The position numbers and the translations under genes are program-made. DNA of 64,000 nt from an uncultured Clostridia bacterium. GTDB taxonomy: Bacteria > Bacillota > Clostridia > TANB77 > CAG-508. The notes beneath the pieces are model-generated. The model had not been told where the DNA came from and did not search any database. It worked only from the letters and a program-made list of their open reading frames with translations. The stretch is taken from assembly GCA_948502395.1 (NCBI GenBank), contig CAOPES010000003.1, positions 62,001-126,000 of the forward strand, read 5' to 3'. Below are positions 1 through 8,656 of this stretch, piece by piece; positions within the stretch are counted from its first letter, which is position 1, and each line of letters begins with the position of its first letter.

Positions 1-2079
1 GTCTGCTAAATTAAACCTATTTGATTTGCTAATTGATATAAATAACTTATTCAATTTTTTCCTTAATTCATATTTGCTTTCTTTATCTTGTGCTTCTTCA
101 TATTGTCTAAACAACTCTAAATTCTCTTCGTAAATACATTTAGGTATTACATCAATATTATCAATATTTCTTAATAAAGCCTGTGCGTCTTTTTTGCTTG
201 TGTCATAGTCAATTATATTTTCAAGAATCGAGAAAGACTTTTTGAATAATTCATAAAAATTCGTATCTTTTAATGTTTCTTTTGAATACAATTTATCAAC
301 TAAATTAATTTTGGTCTTTTCATCTAAAATTTGATTATCATATTTTTCTAATAATTTTATGCTATTTTCATAAATTTCTTTGTCATACACATATCCTACT
401 CCACTTGTTTCTTCTGTATATATTTTTACATTTGGTTCTTCTCCTTCATATTTCCTACTTCTGTAACATCTTCCTAATCTTTGGAACAAACTGTCCAATG
501 TTGACATTTCTGTATATAATATGTCAAAGTCGATATCTAGTGAAGCTTCTACTATTTGCGTTGTTATCCATATTCCTTTATTATCTTTTTTATTTGAAAA
601 TTCTTTGATTTCTCTTTCTTTTTCATTTCTATCTTTTTGTTCAAATCTTGAATGCAACAAATTTACATTTTCTGCACCTAATTTTTTTAATTCATCATAT
701 AGTTCAATTGCTTTATTAATTGTATTTACAATAACTAACGTCTTTTTATCTTTTGATTGGTTATAAATTTCTTCAGCATCTTCATTAATCTTTTTATTTA
801 TTAATTTGATTTTATGTCTTTCTGTATTTTTGATAAATTCTTTATATTCAAATTGTATTCCCATTTCTTCTAGTTTTTCTTTATATATTCTTGGAAGTGT
901 TGCTGTCATTATCATAAATTTTCCACCCAAATTGTTTATCATTTGTAATCCTTTTAAAATAATTGCTACAATTTCTGGCGAGTATGCTTGTATTTCGTCA
1001 ATTACTACTTTTGAATATGCAAGTGTTGCATATATTTTTTCATATCCTCTATATTTAAATACAAAAGGAAATATTTGGTCTATTGTACAGGTTGTTATTT
1101 TTTGATATAGATTTCTTGATTGTTCTATTTTTTCTAGTTCTTTTTCTATATTTATATTTTCGCCATCTGTCCTTTCTTCTAAATAGTCTTGTGCTGTTGA
1201 GTGTAATAATCCTACATGCTTATATTCAATTTGTTCTAGTATTCTTTCATATATTGCGTTTATACTTATTCTTAATGGCAATGTAAAAAATGTTTTGTCA
1301 TTTTTGCTCCATAATAATGCACTTTCTGTTTTTCCCATACCTGTTGAACCTATTACAATTAAGTTTTTATCTTGATTTTCTTTGCTATATTCTTGTAAGT
1401 CATTTAATTTGAAATCTTTCTGTTTCATAAAACCTTCTACAAATGAAGCAATTTCTTCTTGTGTTTCGTCTTCTACATTCATACCTGCTGAACTTGAATG
1501 GTCTAGCCTATGTAATAACCCTTTCATTATGCAATATTCTTTATATAATTTGTTTCCTTCAATTATTCGTGCTGTTCCTTCAACAAATCCTAGATAAAAT
1601 GTTTTTAATTCTCCTATTTCTATTTGTAATTCTTCTTTTATTTTCTCTATATTGGGTTTAAGGTCTTCTTCTATTATTTCTTCTAATAATCCTCTATCTA
1701 TGTGGTCTACATTTCTTTCATGATGATAAAAAATCGCTTGGTATACCAATTCTCTTTCATCTTCTGTTAGATTATATTTTTTATGTGGAATAAACATTGG
1801 TGATATTTGCTCATGTTTAATTTCAGAATTATTAAACCTAGTTGGTATTAACGTAGCTCCTATATCTTTTCTTATTACATTTTGGAATCCTGAAAATGCT
1901 TTTCCTGCATCATGATATGTACATATAATTTTCATAAGTTCCCAAAATCTTTTTGGTTCTATATTGATTATTTTTGTTATTTTTTCTCCATAAGTGTTTT
2001 GCAGTGTTTTTAAATTGTTTAATAATTTATCTGTATGTTCTTTTATTGTTTCTATTGGTTCAGATTTTGCGTATAACAT
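1..2079 (-). CDS. cas3: CRISPR-associated helicase/nuclease Cas3 (partial, C-terminus beyond window)
   Basis: Cas3 degrades target DNA after recruitment by the Cascade complex. Translation from the ATG at 2079 (good AGGAGG just upstream) is open to the window edge, 693 codons. The N-terminal HD nuclease is marked by CTYHDAGKA (about residue 50). The helicase follows: Walker A GSTGMGKTE, motif II DEIQ in VVIDEIQAYSP, motif III MTATLP, and motif VI ending QRLGRCYR. It is the last visible gene of the minus-strand cas6-cas8-cas7-cas5-cas3 operon. There is no in-frame CGG codon and no interruption in the visible part. DEIQ replaces the textbook DExH, which to my knowledge is common in I-B Cas3. 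The right C-terminal part, and any cas4/cas1/cas2, lie left of the window. Confidence 0.95.
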   Translation of the reverse strand, partial: MLYAKSEPIETIKEHTDKLLNNLKTLQNTYGEKITKIINIEPKRFWELMKIICTYHDAGKAFSGFQNVIRKDIGATLIPTRFNNSEIKHEQISPMFIPHKKYNLTEDERELVYQAIFYHHERNVDHIDRGLLEEIIEEDLKPNIEKIKEELQIEIGELKTFYLGFVEGTARIIEGNKLYKEYCIMKGLLHRLDHSSSAGMNVEDETQEEIASFVEGFMKQKDFKLNDLQEYSKENQDKNLIVIGSTGMGKTESALLWSKNDKTFFTLPLRISINAIYERILEQIEYKHVGLLHSTAQDYLEERTDGENINIEKELEKIEQSRNLYQKITTCTIDQIFPFVFKYRGYEKIYATLAYSKVVIDEIQAYSPEIVAIILKGLQMINNLGGKFMIMTATLPRIYKEKLEEMGIQFEYKEFIKNTERHKIKLINKKINEDAEEIYNQSKDKKTLVIVNTINKAIELYDELKKLGAENVNLLHSRFEQKDRNEKEREIKEFSNKKDNKGIWITTQIVEASLDIDFDILYTEMSTLDSLFQRLGRCYRSRKYEGEEPNVKIYTEETSGVGYVYDKEIYENSIKLLEKYDNQILDEKTKINLVDKLYSKETLKDTNFYELFKKSFSILENIIDYDTSKKDAQALLRNIDNIDVIPKCIYEENLELFRQYEEAQDKESKYELRKKLNKLFISISKSNRFNLAD

Positions 2080-2105
2080 TTTATTACCTCCTAAAACAGC
2101 CACAC

Positions 2106-2771
2106 TTATAACAAGTGTGGCATTTCTTTACTATAAAAATATATATTATCCCCATCTTCATCTTGAAGTGCATTATATACACCCTGATTTGTATTTCTTT
2201 CTACATACTTAACATTTACTTTATTCCATTGTCTTATATCTTCTATTATTTTGTAAGTTGTATTTAATCTATAATTAATCCCCTCTACTCTTCTCGCCAT
2301 ATATTCTGGGATATATGCACTTTTCCTAATTGCCACTTCTTCTACTTCTTCCACATCTTTTAATACTTTTATTTCGTCAATTCTTACTAAATCTTCGTTT
2401 CTTCCCAAAGTAAAGCTTTCTACACCATTTATTACATTGTGATATATCTTATCAATTGTCTCGTTTTCTGCTTGTACATGTATAATCAGATTGACGTTTA
2501 AAAGTTGATGCACATTTCTTGGCATTGCTGTGACTTTGTCTTTTCCTTTATACATTCTCAAGTTTTGATAATTGCTGAATATGCTTTCATATTCTCCTTG
2601 AATAGATACATTCATTGGAAAATATTCTCCTGGTTTGGCTTGTAGTATTTTATGGAACATACCAATCACTGTCGAATATGGTGGTAGTGGATATGTTTCT
2701 GCAATTTTAGTTGCAAATGGCTTTTTGTAACATGCTGTTTCTTGATACAACTTTAATTTTAAAATTTTCAT
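2106..2771 (-). CDS. cas5: Type I-B Cascade subunit Cas5
   Basis: A 221-residue Cas5 of the RAMP superfamily, which caps the 5' handle of the crRNA in Cascade. The N-terminus MKILKLKLYQETACYKKP and the following PLPPYSTVIGMFHKIL stretch are typical of the Cas5 in Cst-type I-B operons. The length fits the family. It starts 19 bases after the cas7 stop and ends 26 bases before the cas3 start, so it is co-transcribed. No interruption or in-frame CGG codon was seen. Confidence 0.9.
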   Translation of the reverse strand: MKILKLKLYQETACYKKPFATKIAETYPLPPYSTVIGMFHKILQAKPGEYFPMNVSIQGEYESIFSNYQNLRMYKGKDKVTAMPRNVHQLLNVNLIIHVQAENETIDKIYHNVINGVESFTLGRNEDLVRIDEIKVLKDVEEVEEVAIRKSAYIPEYMARRVEGINYRLNTTYKIIEDIRQWNKVNVKYVERNTNQGVYNALQDEDGDNIYFYSKEMPHLL

Positions 2772-2790
2772 CTATTTCAATCCTTTCTTT

Positions 2791-3693
2791 TTAGGATTTG
2801 TAATATTGTGTTACTTCTTCTTTCAAGTTTTTGAAGAATTCTTCTATATTTGTTACTTTTCCACTGAATATTTCTTCTACTTCTTTGTCATTTCTAAATG
2901 TATTTTTTAATATTCCTATTTTTGTGTCTTCAAAAATTGAAGTTTCTCCTATTGTTAGTGTGCTTGTATCTTTTAACATTTCTGTATCTAAGTTGAATTC
3001 TCCGTCTTTGCCTGTTAGCTTAATTCTTCCCAAATAGAATGGTGAGTTGATATTATACATTCCACCAATTACAAATACAGGGCTTAAATTTTCTTCTCTA
3101 CCTCTAATTTCTCTGTTTAATACTTTTACCACATCTAATAGTTGGTTTACTCTTCTTATTTTTTCGTCATTTGCTATTTCTACTGTATTGTCAACTCCAA
3201 CTTTTTCTAAGTCGATTGTAATTGTATATGTATAGTAACTTAAATGTTGTTCTATATTTGCAAGGTCCGAATTTTCTCCTATTCTATCAGCTAAACCTTT
3301 ATTGCTTAAAAATTCCATATCGCTTTTATAATCTTCTAATGATATTGCATTACTTAGCCTAACAGCTGCACTTCTAATATTTGCCCCTTTGCTCTTTATT
3401 GTCTTCATATATCCAAATAAATCCATTTCTTCTGAGTCTTCTATTGTTAGGTCTTCATCAAATTGTACTGTTCCTTTTAACTTGTTGACTGTATCTAAGT
3501 TCCAGTCAAACATTTTATTTCCTAGTCTTACTATGTCATATCTTAAAGCTTGTCTTGATGCAAATGTATATACACTTCCATCTCCCCTTGTTAATTTTTT
3601 TAATTCAGAAATATTACCAATTCCTTCTCCATAATTTAAACTTTGAGCCTTAAACACCAATGTTATTGATAATCCTTTCTTTTTATTATCCAT
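2791..3693 (-). CDS. cas7: Type I-B Cascade backbone Cas7 (Cst2/DevR family)
   Basis: A 300-residue Cas7 of the Cst2/DevR family, the repeated backbone subunit that coats the crRNA spacer. The N-terminal KGLSITLVFKAQSLNYGEGIG is followed by TFASRQALRYDI, which is strongly characteristic of Cst2/DevR. It sits between cas8 (1-base gap) and cas5, as expected for this subtype. The gene reads through in one frame with no CGG codon in phase. Confidence 0.93.
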   Translation of the reverse strand: MDNKKKGLSITLVFKAQSLNYGEGIGNISELKKLTRGDGSVYTFASRQALRYDIVRLGNKMFDWNLDTVNKLKGTVQFDEDLTIEDSEEMDLFGYMKTIKSKGANIRSAAVRLSNAISLEDYKSDMEFLSNKGLADRIGENSDLANIEQHLSYYTYTITIDLEKVGVDNTVEIANDEKIRRVNQLLDVVKVLNREIRGREENLSPVFVIGGMYNINSPFYLGRIKLTGKDGEFNLDTEMLKDTSTLTIGETSIFEDTKIGILKNTFRNDKEVEEIFSGKVTNIEEFFKNLKEEVTQYYKS

Positions 3694-3694
3694 T

Positions 3695-5528
3695 TTATTT
3701 TTCCTCCTTTTTTTCGTATTTATTTGATATTAATCCTGACAAAAAGCTATGTCCTATTGATTCAAAATCTAAGTCTGTGTGTTGCATTGTCTCTAAAAAA
3801 ATTGTTGGAATATTTTTTCCCATAAACATATGAATTCTAATTACTATATCCATGAATTCTTTTTTATTTCCAGATTTTATGCTATTTAGCATTTTGTATG
3901 TATATCCACTTAATTTATTTGCTTCGCCTTTTCCCTTTAATTCTTCATGTATTTCAATTCCTAAATTGTATAAAACATACAATTTGTTATTGTTACTTTT
4001 TATTTCTTCCAATCCCATTCCCTCCTTTTTTAATAAATTTAATATTAACCTTGTTTGTATTGCTAAAATTGAATTATATCCATTAGGCTTATCTTTTTTC
4101 AATTCTTCTCTTAATCTGTCATTTATAATATACTTGATATCTTTATTTTTTAGGATATATTCCACTATTTGTAATTTGTATCTATAATCAGTTATTCTTG
4201 ATAGATATTGCCCTGCATAATTTTTAAAGAATTTTGCTACATATCTTTTGATATTGAAGTATTCAACTCTACTAAATGCTCCATATTCCGCTTCAAATTC
4301 TACTACAAATATATTTTGCAATTGCCATTCGCTTATTTTTTTGTCTTGCTCTATAATATTTAGTATAAGCCTAGCATATGGATTCTCTGCTCCATTTTCA
4401 TATTTAGAATTATTAATAAAGTTATTGTTCGTTTTCAATAAATTTTCTACATTTATGTCATAATTAATAAAACTTAATATGGAGTCTTCTTTATATTCTT
4501 GTTTTATTTTTCTTACTTTTTTTATGTTCGTAGTACCTGCTGGGATACAAAATAAAATTAATTTACACATATCGCAAATAGGGAACTTAACATTTTGGTT
4601 CCAGAAAAAGTTTCTCGCATTGTCACTGCTAATTGCTAGTGGTACAAAGTTTCCTTCTGAATAATTTGTGGTCATTCCATATTCATTTTCACACATACTA
4701 CATCTTTTTATTACTTTTTCTTTAATATATTTTTGTATTTCCTCTATTCCTTTATCTTTTTCGATGTAGTCTTTTTGGATTTTTGTATAAACTTTATTCA
4801 TTTCCTTGGTAATTTTGCCATTGTTTGTTACATTTTCTATGTATTCTTTTAATTCTTCTATATTGTATCTTCCTTCTAATATGTCATGTAAAAATCCTGT
4901 TTCAACAATATTACTTACATAGTCGATATACATTAAATTTTGTTGTTCTTCATATGGTAGTGCTGTCTTAGTAACATTTAAAAATGAATTTTGTCCATAA
5001 TATGTATTACTTAGAATACTTTTAAATAAATTTAATGTTAGTCTTTTATTTATTACATCTTTTTGTATATTTTCTAATAATACTTGCTTTATATTTGCTA
5101 TTCCATTTGCTGTTTCTTCTTTTTCTATTTCATCATACGTTTCTTTCATTTCATCATAGATTTCTTCATCTATTTTTTTGATTTTATCTAGTTGTTTATT
5201 TACTACGTCTTTTATTCTTTTTTTGTTTGCTTTCAACTTTTCTTTTCTTGCTTTTTCTTCATCTTTGTTTTCTAGTATATTTTCTATGTTATTTTCTAAA
5301 TATTCAAATTGCTTTTCTGTTCTTTCTATAACGCTTTTTGCCACATTGTATCTATTGAAAAAATAATTGAAATAATATTTATCAAAATTTCTTAGCTTTT
5401 CTGTGTCAAATTCTATGTAATTCTCATTTTTGTTAGCAAAGTTATCTTTGTTTTCTTCTAATATTCTTAGAAAGCCTATTATTCCGAGCATTATAGTACC
5501 AGTCGTTTAGGTAAATTTTAACTTTCAA
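3695..5528 (-). CDS. cas8b1: Type I-B Cascade large subunit Cas8 (Cst1-like), with one +1 frameshift at CGG
   Basis: The large subunit of Cascade, thought to recognise the PAM. A 598-residue frame starts at an internal ATG (5491) with no ribosome site. The real start appears to be TTG at 5528, correctly spaced from AAAGGAGG. That upstream frame reads MKVKIYLNDWYYNA and then meets CGG at 5486-5484. Skipping its C gives GIIGFLRILEENKDN and joins the long frame, making a 610-residue protein. YLNDWYYNAGIIGFLRILE is what I expect at the N-terminus of Cst1 proteins. Two Cys pairs (CSMC and CDMC, about residues 280-320) form the family's zinc finger. Either the gene is translated by +1 frameshifting or it is broken in codon 15. 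The same CGG signature recurs in five other genes here. Confidence 0.85.
5484..5486 (-). other. +1 frameshift site in cas8 (GCT CGG A)
   Basis: The zero frame reads AAT GCT CGG AAT. Dropping the C at 5486 gives AAT GCT GGA ATA ATA GGC (N A G I I G) and enters the 598-residue cas8 frame. Confidence 0.8.
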
Positions 5529-5541
5529 AATTGCACCTCCT

Positions 5542-6256
5542 TTAAATTATTTGGAACATACCAAATCCACTACTATGTCGGCTGCCTAGTCCGGGATTTA
5601 TATGTGTATTCTAGTAATTGCTTGTCCCCACTTATTTCAAATACTCCCGTTGAGCACTCAAGACACTTCTCGTAGAATTTGACCAAGACCTTTTTTGCTT
5701 TTATTGGTGTTATTTTGAAACTGTCTACTATTTCTTTTGGCATATTGGTTATTTTTAATTGCTCTTTTATATTTATTTTTAAGATTTCTTCAAATTCTTT
5801 ATTTTCAAATGAATAGTAGTAGTCTTTTTGGTCTATTCTTGATCTTACACATAGTGGACTTTGAAATTTTATTGTTATTCTGTCTGATTTTATCTCTTTC
5901 TCCATAATCATTGTTATGTTTTGAAGTGTACATGAGTTGTTGTTTAAGTGGATTTTTTTGAATTTTTGTTTATTAAATGCATTGTATAATATTATAGAGG
6001 TTTCACAATCTGCTACTGATATGTTTAGCTCGAATTTTTTGTCTTCGATTATTATTTTGTCTTTTTCTATTTTTGGATTCTTGAAGTATGTTGAGAATGT
6101 GTAACTTTTTATTGTGTTGTCTTTTGCGTTGTAGTATTTTTTGTAGTATTCTTCGTTGTAGTTTGATAGCGCATACTTGAAGAAGCTTATTATGCTTTTT
6201 CTGTATTGGATGCTGATTTCTGGGTTTTCTAGTGTAAAGTGTAGTTTAAATCTCAT
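5542..6256 (-). CDS. cas6: CRISPR crRNA-processing endoribonuclease Cas6, with one +1 frameshift at CGG
   Basis: Cas6 cuts the pre-crRNA within the repeats. The zero frame (5573-6256, 227 residues) ends LLEYTYKSRTRQPT and lacks the glycine-rich loop that all active Cas6 enzymes have near the C-terminus. At CGG (5593-5591), skipping the C gives SGLGSRHSSGFGMFQII and then stop at 5542. This is exactly that loop, so the restored protein has 237 residues. The upstream GVFEISGDKQLLEYTYK is also typical of the family just before the loop. It is the first gene of the cas operon, and the cas8 ribosome site (AAAGGAGG) touches the restored stop codon. The position of that site supports the restored end. 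Confidence 0.88.
5591..5593 (-). other. +1 frameshift site in cas6 (TCC CGG A)
   Basis: The zero frame reads AAA TCC CGG ACT. Dropping one C gives AAA TCC GGA CTA GGC (K S G L G), restoring the Cas6 glycine-rich loop and moving the stop from 5573 to 5542. Confidence 0.82.
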
Positions 6257-6582
6257 TTTTGTCTCCTTTCTTTTTTGTTTTTTCTATTATATTTATATTA
6301 CTGAATTGCGTTGGTTTGATTAACCTGATTTATTATTTTAAATTCTATTATATTTTAATTAATCTGATTTATTATGGTTATATTATCATATTTATGATTG
6401 AGTTTTTTGTCGCTTTTTGTAAATTTTTGTTTTTAGTTTGTGAAATTTTCGTTTTTGTGTTTCGCGTCGCTTTTTGTTGATAATATATCATTTTTTGTCG
6501 ACTTTTGTTAGTGATGTTTTTTGTCAGGTGGGTTTCGTTGTTTATTTTGATATGATTGGAGATGTAGCAGTTGAGCTTATTG

Positions 6583-6598
6583 CCTTTGGGTTATGAGC
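6583..6598. repeat. Left core attachment site of the element
   Basis: CCTTTGGGTTATGAGC is identical to the reverse complement of the anticodon region of the intact tRNA-fMet at 30035-30050. It differs by one base from the right core at 25306-25321. The flanks do not match tRNA on either side. Confidence 0.6.
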
Positions 6599-6719
6599 GA
6601 CGGATGAACGGTTTTGGTGGAATTGTGAAAATTAGAGTTTTTGTTGGTGTTTAGCCATTTACAAGAGTTGTGCTTCGTAGAACATTTGTGCATTTTTAGG
6701 ACTTTTTTGGAGAGGCTTT

Positions 6720-6738
6720 TACCCAATTTTTACCCAAC
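6720..6738. promoter_or_regulatory. Paired TACCCA motifs, candidate integrase arm-binding sites (left)
   Basis: TACCCAATTTTTACCCAAC has two TACCCAA copies 11 bases apart. The same pair, in the same orientation, occurs at 25165 near the right end. Arm-type integrase sites are the natural reading; this is inference. Confidence 0.4.
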
Positions 6739-6825
6739 TCATGTAGTATGTTTGTTCTTAGATTTATGACCCTTGTAGATGCGTTTTTAAAAATGAAAAA
6801 TTTTAATTTTTGGAGGTAGATTTTT

Positions 6826-7128
6826 ATGAATAATTTAAGAGAAGTTAATGATGATTTTTTGAAAGATTGGTTACATTTTAGAGAGGATACTATTGTTAGT
6901 CTTACTTGTGCAGAAGATAAAAAGCATTTTATTTGTTTTGAGGATATTGCTGAAAAGATTCTAAGGAATTTTCCTGAACAGAATAAGAAGTATGTTGAGA
7001 GACAATTGAAACAACTTGATGATAATTTCTTCGATTATATTTGCTATTGGAATGAGAAGTATTATAGGAATGGATTTTGTGATGGAGTGCAGTTGATTGG
7101 TGGATGCTGTAATAATATCTCATTTTAA
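6826..7128 (+). CDS. Small hypothetical protein, first gene of the element
   Basis: A 100-residue acidic protein (MNNLREVNDDFLKDWLHFREDT...) preceded by TTTTTGGAGGTAGATTTTTATG, a convincing ribosome site. Cys residues are scattered (CAEDKKHFICF, ICYW, GGCCN) without a clear metal-binding pattern. I do not recognise the family. It is the only plus-strand gene at this end, convergent with the TIR/macro module, and its stop lies inside a palindrome that probably ends transcription. Given the position, a role in the element or its defence module is possible but unsupported. Confidence 0.6.
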   Translation: MNNLREVNDDFLKDWLHFREDTIVSLTCAEDKKHFICFEDIAEKILRNFPEQNKKYVERQLKQLDDNFFDYICYWNEKYYRNGFCDGVQLIGGCCNNISF

Positions 7129-7151
7129 AGTGCAAATTTTGCACTTTAAAA
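7123..7151. terminator. Palindrome built on TTTAAAGTGCAA, probable terminator
   Basis: A perfect inverted repeat with 12-base arms (TTTTAAAGTGCA/TGCACTTTAAAA) that overlaps the stop of the gene at 6826. A near-identical palindrome is at 13509-13537, so it may instead be a shared protein-binding site. Confidence 0.5.
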
Positions 7152-7222
7152 ATTGTTGTAATTAATTTATATAGAATATGACTATTTTTATACTATTTAG
7201 TTACATATAAAGTAAAATATAA

Positions 7223-7272
7223 AAAATGTGAAATTTGACTTTTTTACTTAAATGTCATTTTTCACACTTTTA
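7223..7272 (-). terminator. Hairpin terminator after the first TIR gene
   Basis: Arms AAAGTGTGAAAAATGAC and GTCAAATTTCACATTTT (read on the minus strand) are followed by a T run. It lies directly after the stop of the TIR gene. Confidence 0.55.
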
Positions 7273-7275
7273 TTA

Positions 7276-7827
7276 TTAGTTTATCCCCCACTCTCTGTAT
7301 GCACTTTCTGAATATATATTTTTTGAAGAACTTGGATATTTGCTATTAGATGAAAATTGAGATATAGCATCTAATATAGGTTCTTTTTTAAAAGGAATAT
7401 GTATACATTTTGCTTTTCCATTATCAATTCTTTCTTTTAGAGCTTTAGGCCATTTTTCTGATAATGCGTCTACATCTCTTATCTTATTATATTTTGCATA
7501 TGCAATTATTAAAGGAATATCATAATAATCTACAGCTTTTTCAATTTCAAAATTAAGCATTCCCCTATTCCAATTAGTATCTTCTGATATTATTATAAGC
7601 ATATTTTTTGAATTTCTCATTCTTTCTTGTAATCTAGATTTTAATGTTTCTATTTGGCTATTATCACTAACCTGATAAGTTTTTTTATGGCTATCACTGA
7701 ATGAAAACTCTATATTCTTATTAGTATTCCATGATTGTAATAATCCATAATATTTCATATCGCTTTTTGTTGGGTCTGTTGTATCATTTCCATCAAAAGC
7801 AACATATGTACCATTTCTATATGACAT
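7276..7827 (-). CDS. thsB: TIR-domain protein, type II Thoeris ThsB-like
   Basis: A 183-residue stand-alone TIR-fold protein of the ThsB kind (N-terminal YVAFDGNDT, then KSRLQERMRNSKNMLIIISEDTNWN). The Glu in NFEIEKAVDYY (about residue 97) fits the catalytic glutamate of NAD-consuming TIR domains. In Thoeris, ThsB senses phage and makes an ADP-ribose-based signal. Type II Thoeris uses histidine-ADPR, read by a membrane-macro ThsA. The gene overlaps the macro-domain gene upstream by 11 bases, so the two are translationally coupled. It shares layout but little sequence with the second TIR gene at 23066. Confidence 0.8.
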   Translation of the reverse strand: MSYRNGTYVAFDGNDTTDPTKSDMKYYGLLQSWNTNKNIEFSFSDSHKKTYQVSDNSQIETLKSRLQERMRNSKNMLIIISEDTNWNRGMLNFEIEKAVDYYDIPLIIAYAKYNKIRDVDALSEKWPKALKERIDNGKAKCIHIPFKKEPILDAISQFSSNSKYPSSSKNIYSESAYREWGIN

Positions 7828-8656
7828 TTTTATACTCCTCCTTTATCTTATATAAATTTATTTTATCCATCAATGGTGGATGAATAACAATAATTAATTT
7901 TGATGGATAAGTAAATTTGATTTTACTTATCTTAAATGTCCACAGTATTAATTCTAATAATTCTTGTTCACTAATTTTGTAATCTTTAAATCTAGTAGTT
8001 CCACTTCCTAACAAAGGAATAACTATAGTATCTTGTGAATATAAAATATCTAGTTCGTTCCACATTTCAATTAAACATGTTATATATTCTTGCATACTTA
8101 GCTCTGCACAATTGTTAGCATTAAATTTTGTAAATGACATTAGTAGAAAATCTTTATTATATTTTATCATTGTTCCTAATTTAAATTTTTCTTTTTTTCC
8201 TATCTTCCTATTTTTATCAGTTATTGGTTTCTTATTTCTTTCACTTAATTTTTGAGATATTAATTCATCAAACTCATTTATATCTGTAATATTATTTAAA
8301 ATAAATTGTCCATTTATACTTTCTGAATTAATAATGTTGTCATCCACATAAGTATCAAAATATTCATTAAATGCTATTACCTTTTTACCGCTTTCTTTAA
8401 ATATATCTCCGCATTTAATTGCTACTTTTGAATTATTTATTATTATATTAATATCACAAATTTTATTGGATAAAATCCAAATAATAATATATATGATAAT
8501 TAATATAACAGAAAAAGCAATGCCACAACCCATCTTATAATTTTGAGGGATATCAATAAATATTAAAATTAATGATAGTATTAACTCTATTATTGCTATA
8601 ATACTTCTAAATTGTTGTATTACTTTCTTATCTAATAAATTATTTTTTATCTTCAC
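7817..8656 (-). CDS. thsA: Two-helix membrane plus macro-domain protein, type II Thoeris ThsA-like
   Basis: A 279-residue protein. Two hydrophobic helices lie at about residues 18-36 and 43-62. A macro-like domain follows, with VIAFNEYFDTYVDDNIINSESINGQ near its start and VIPLLGSGTTRFKD as the ligand-loop motif. This architecture is that of ThsA in type II Thoeris, where the macro domain binds the TIR-made nucleotide and the membrane helices then kill or arrest the cell. It overlaps the gene on each side (17 bases upstream, 11 downstream), making a tight three-gene operon. The effector role is inferred from the family. Confidence 0.78.
   Translation of the reverse strand: MKIKNNLLDKKVIQQFRSIIAIIELILSLILIFIDIPQNYKMGCGIAFSVILIIIYIIIWILSNKICDINIIINNSKVAIKCGDIFKESGKKVIAFNEYFDTYVDDNIINSESINGQFILNNITDINEFDELISQKLSERNKKPITDKNRKIGKKEKFKLGTMIKYNKDFLLMSFTKFNANNCAELSMQEYITCLIEMWNELDILYSQDTIVIPLLGSGTTRFKDYKISEQELLELILWTFKISKIKFTYPSKLIIVIHPPLMDKINLYKIKEEYKNVI

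Larger units (their letters stand above)
6257..6825. other. Non-coding region: cas operon upstream region and left end of the mobile element
   Basis: This is 569 bases with no convincing gene. The left part is extremely AT-rich and should hold the cas promoter, reading left. It contains two imperfect tandem copies ending CTGATTTATTAT (around 6320 and 6366), but no CRISPR repeat array. The left core site (6583) and paired TACCCA motifs (6720) of the integrated element follow. A ribosome site (TGGAGG) precedes the gene at 6826. Confidence 0.6.

Noticed and set aside
6300..6400. Possible CRISPR repeats upstream of cas6 (two imperfect copies ending CTGATTTATTAT).
   Set aside because: Only two imperfect AT-rich copies with no regular spacing or spacers; not an array.
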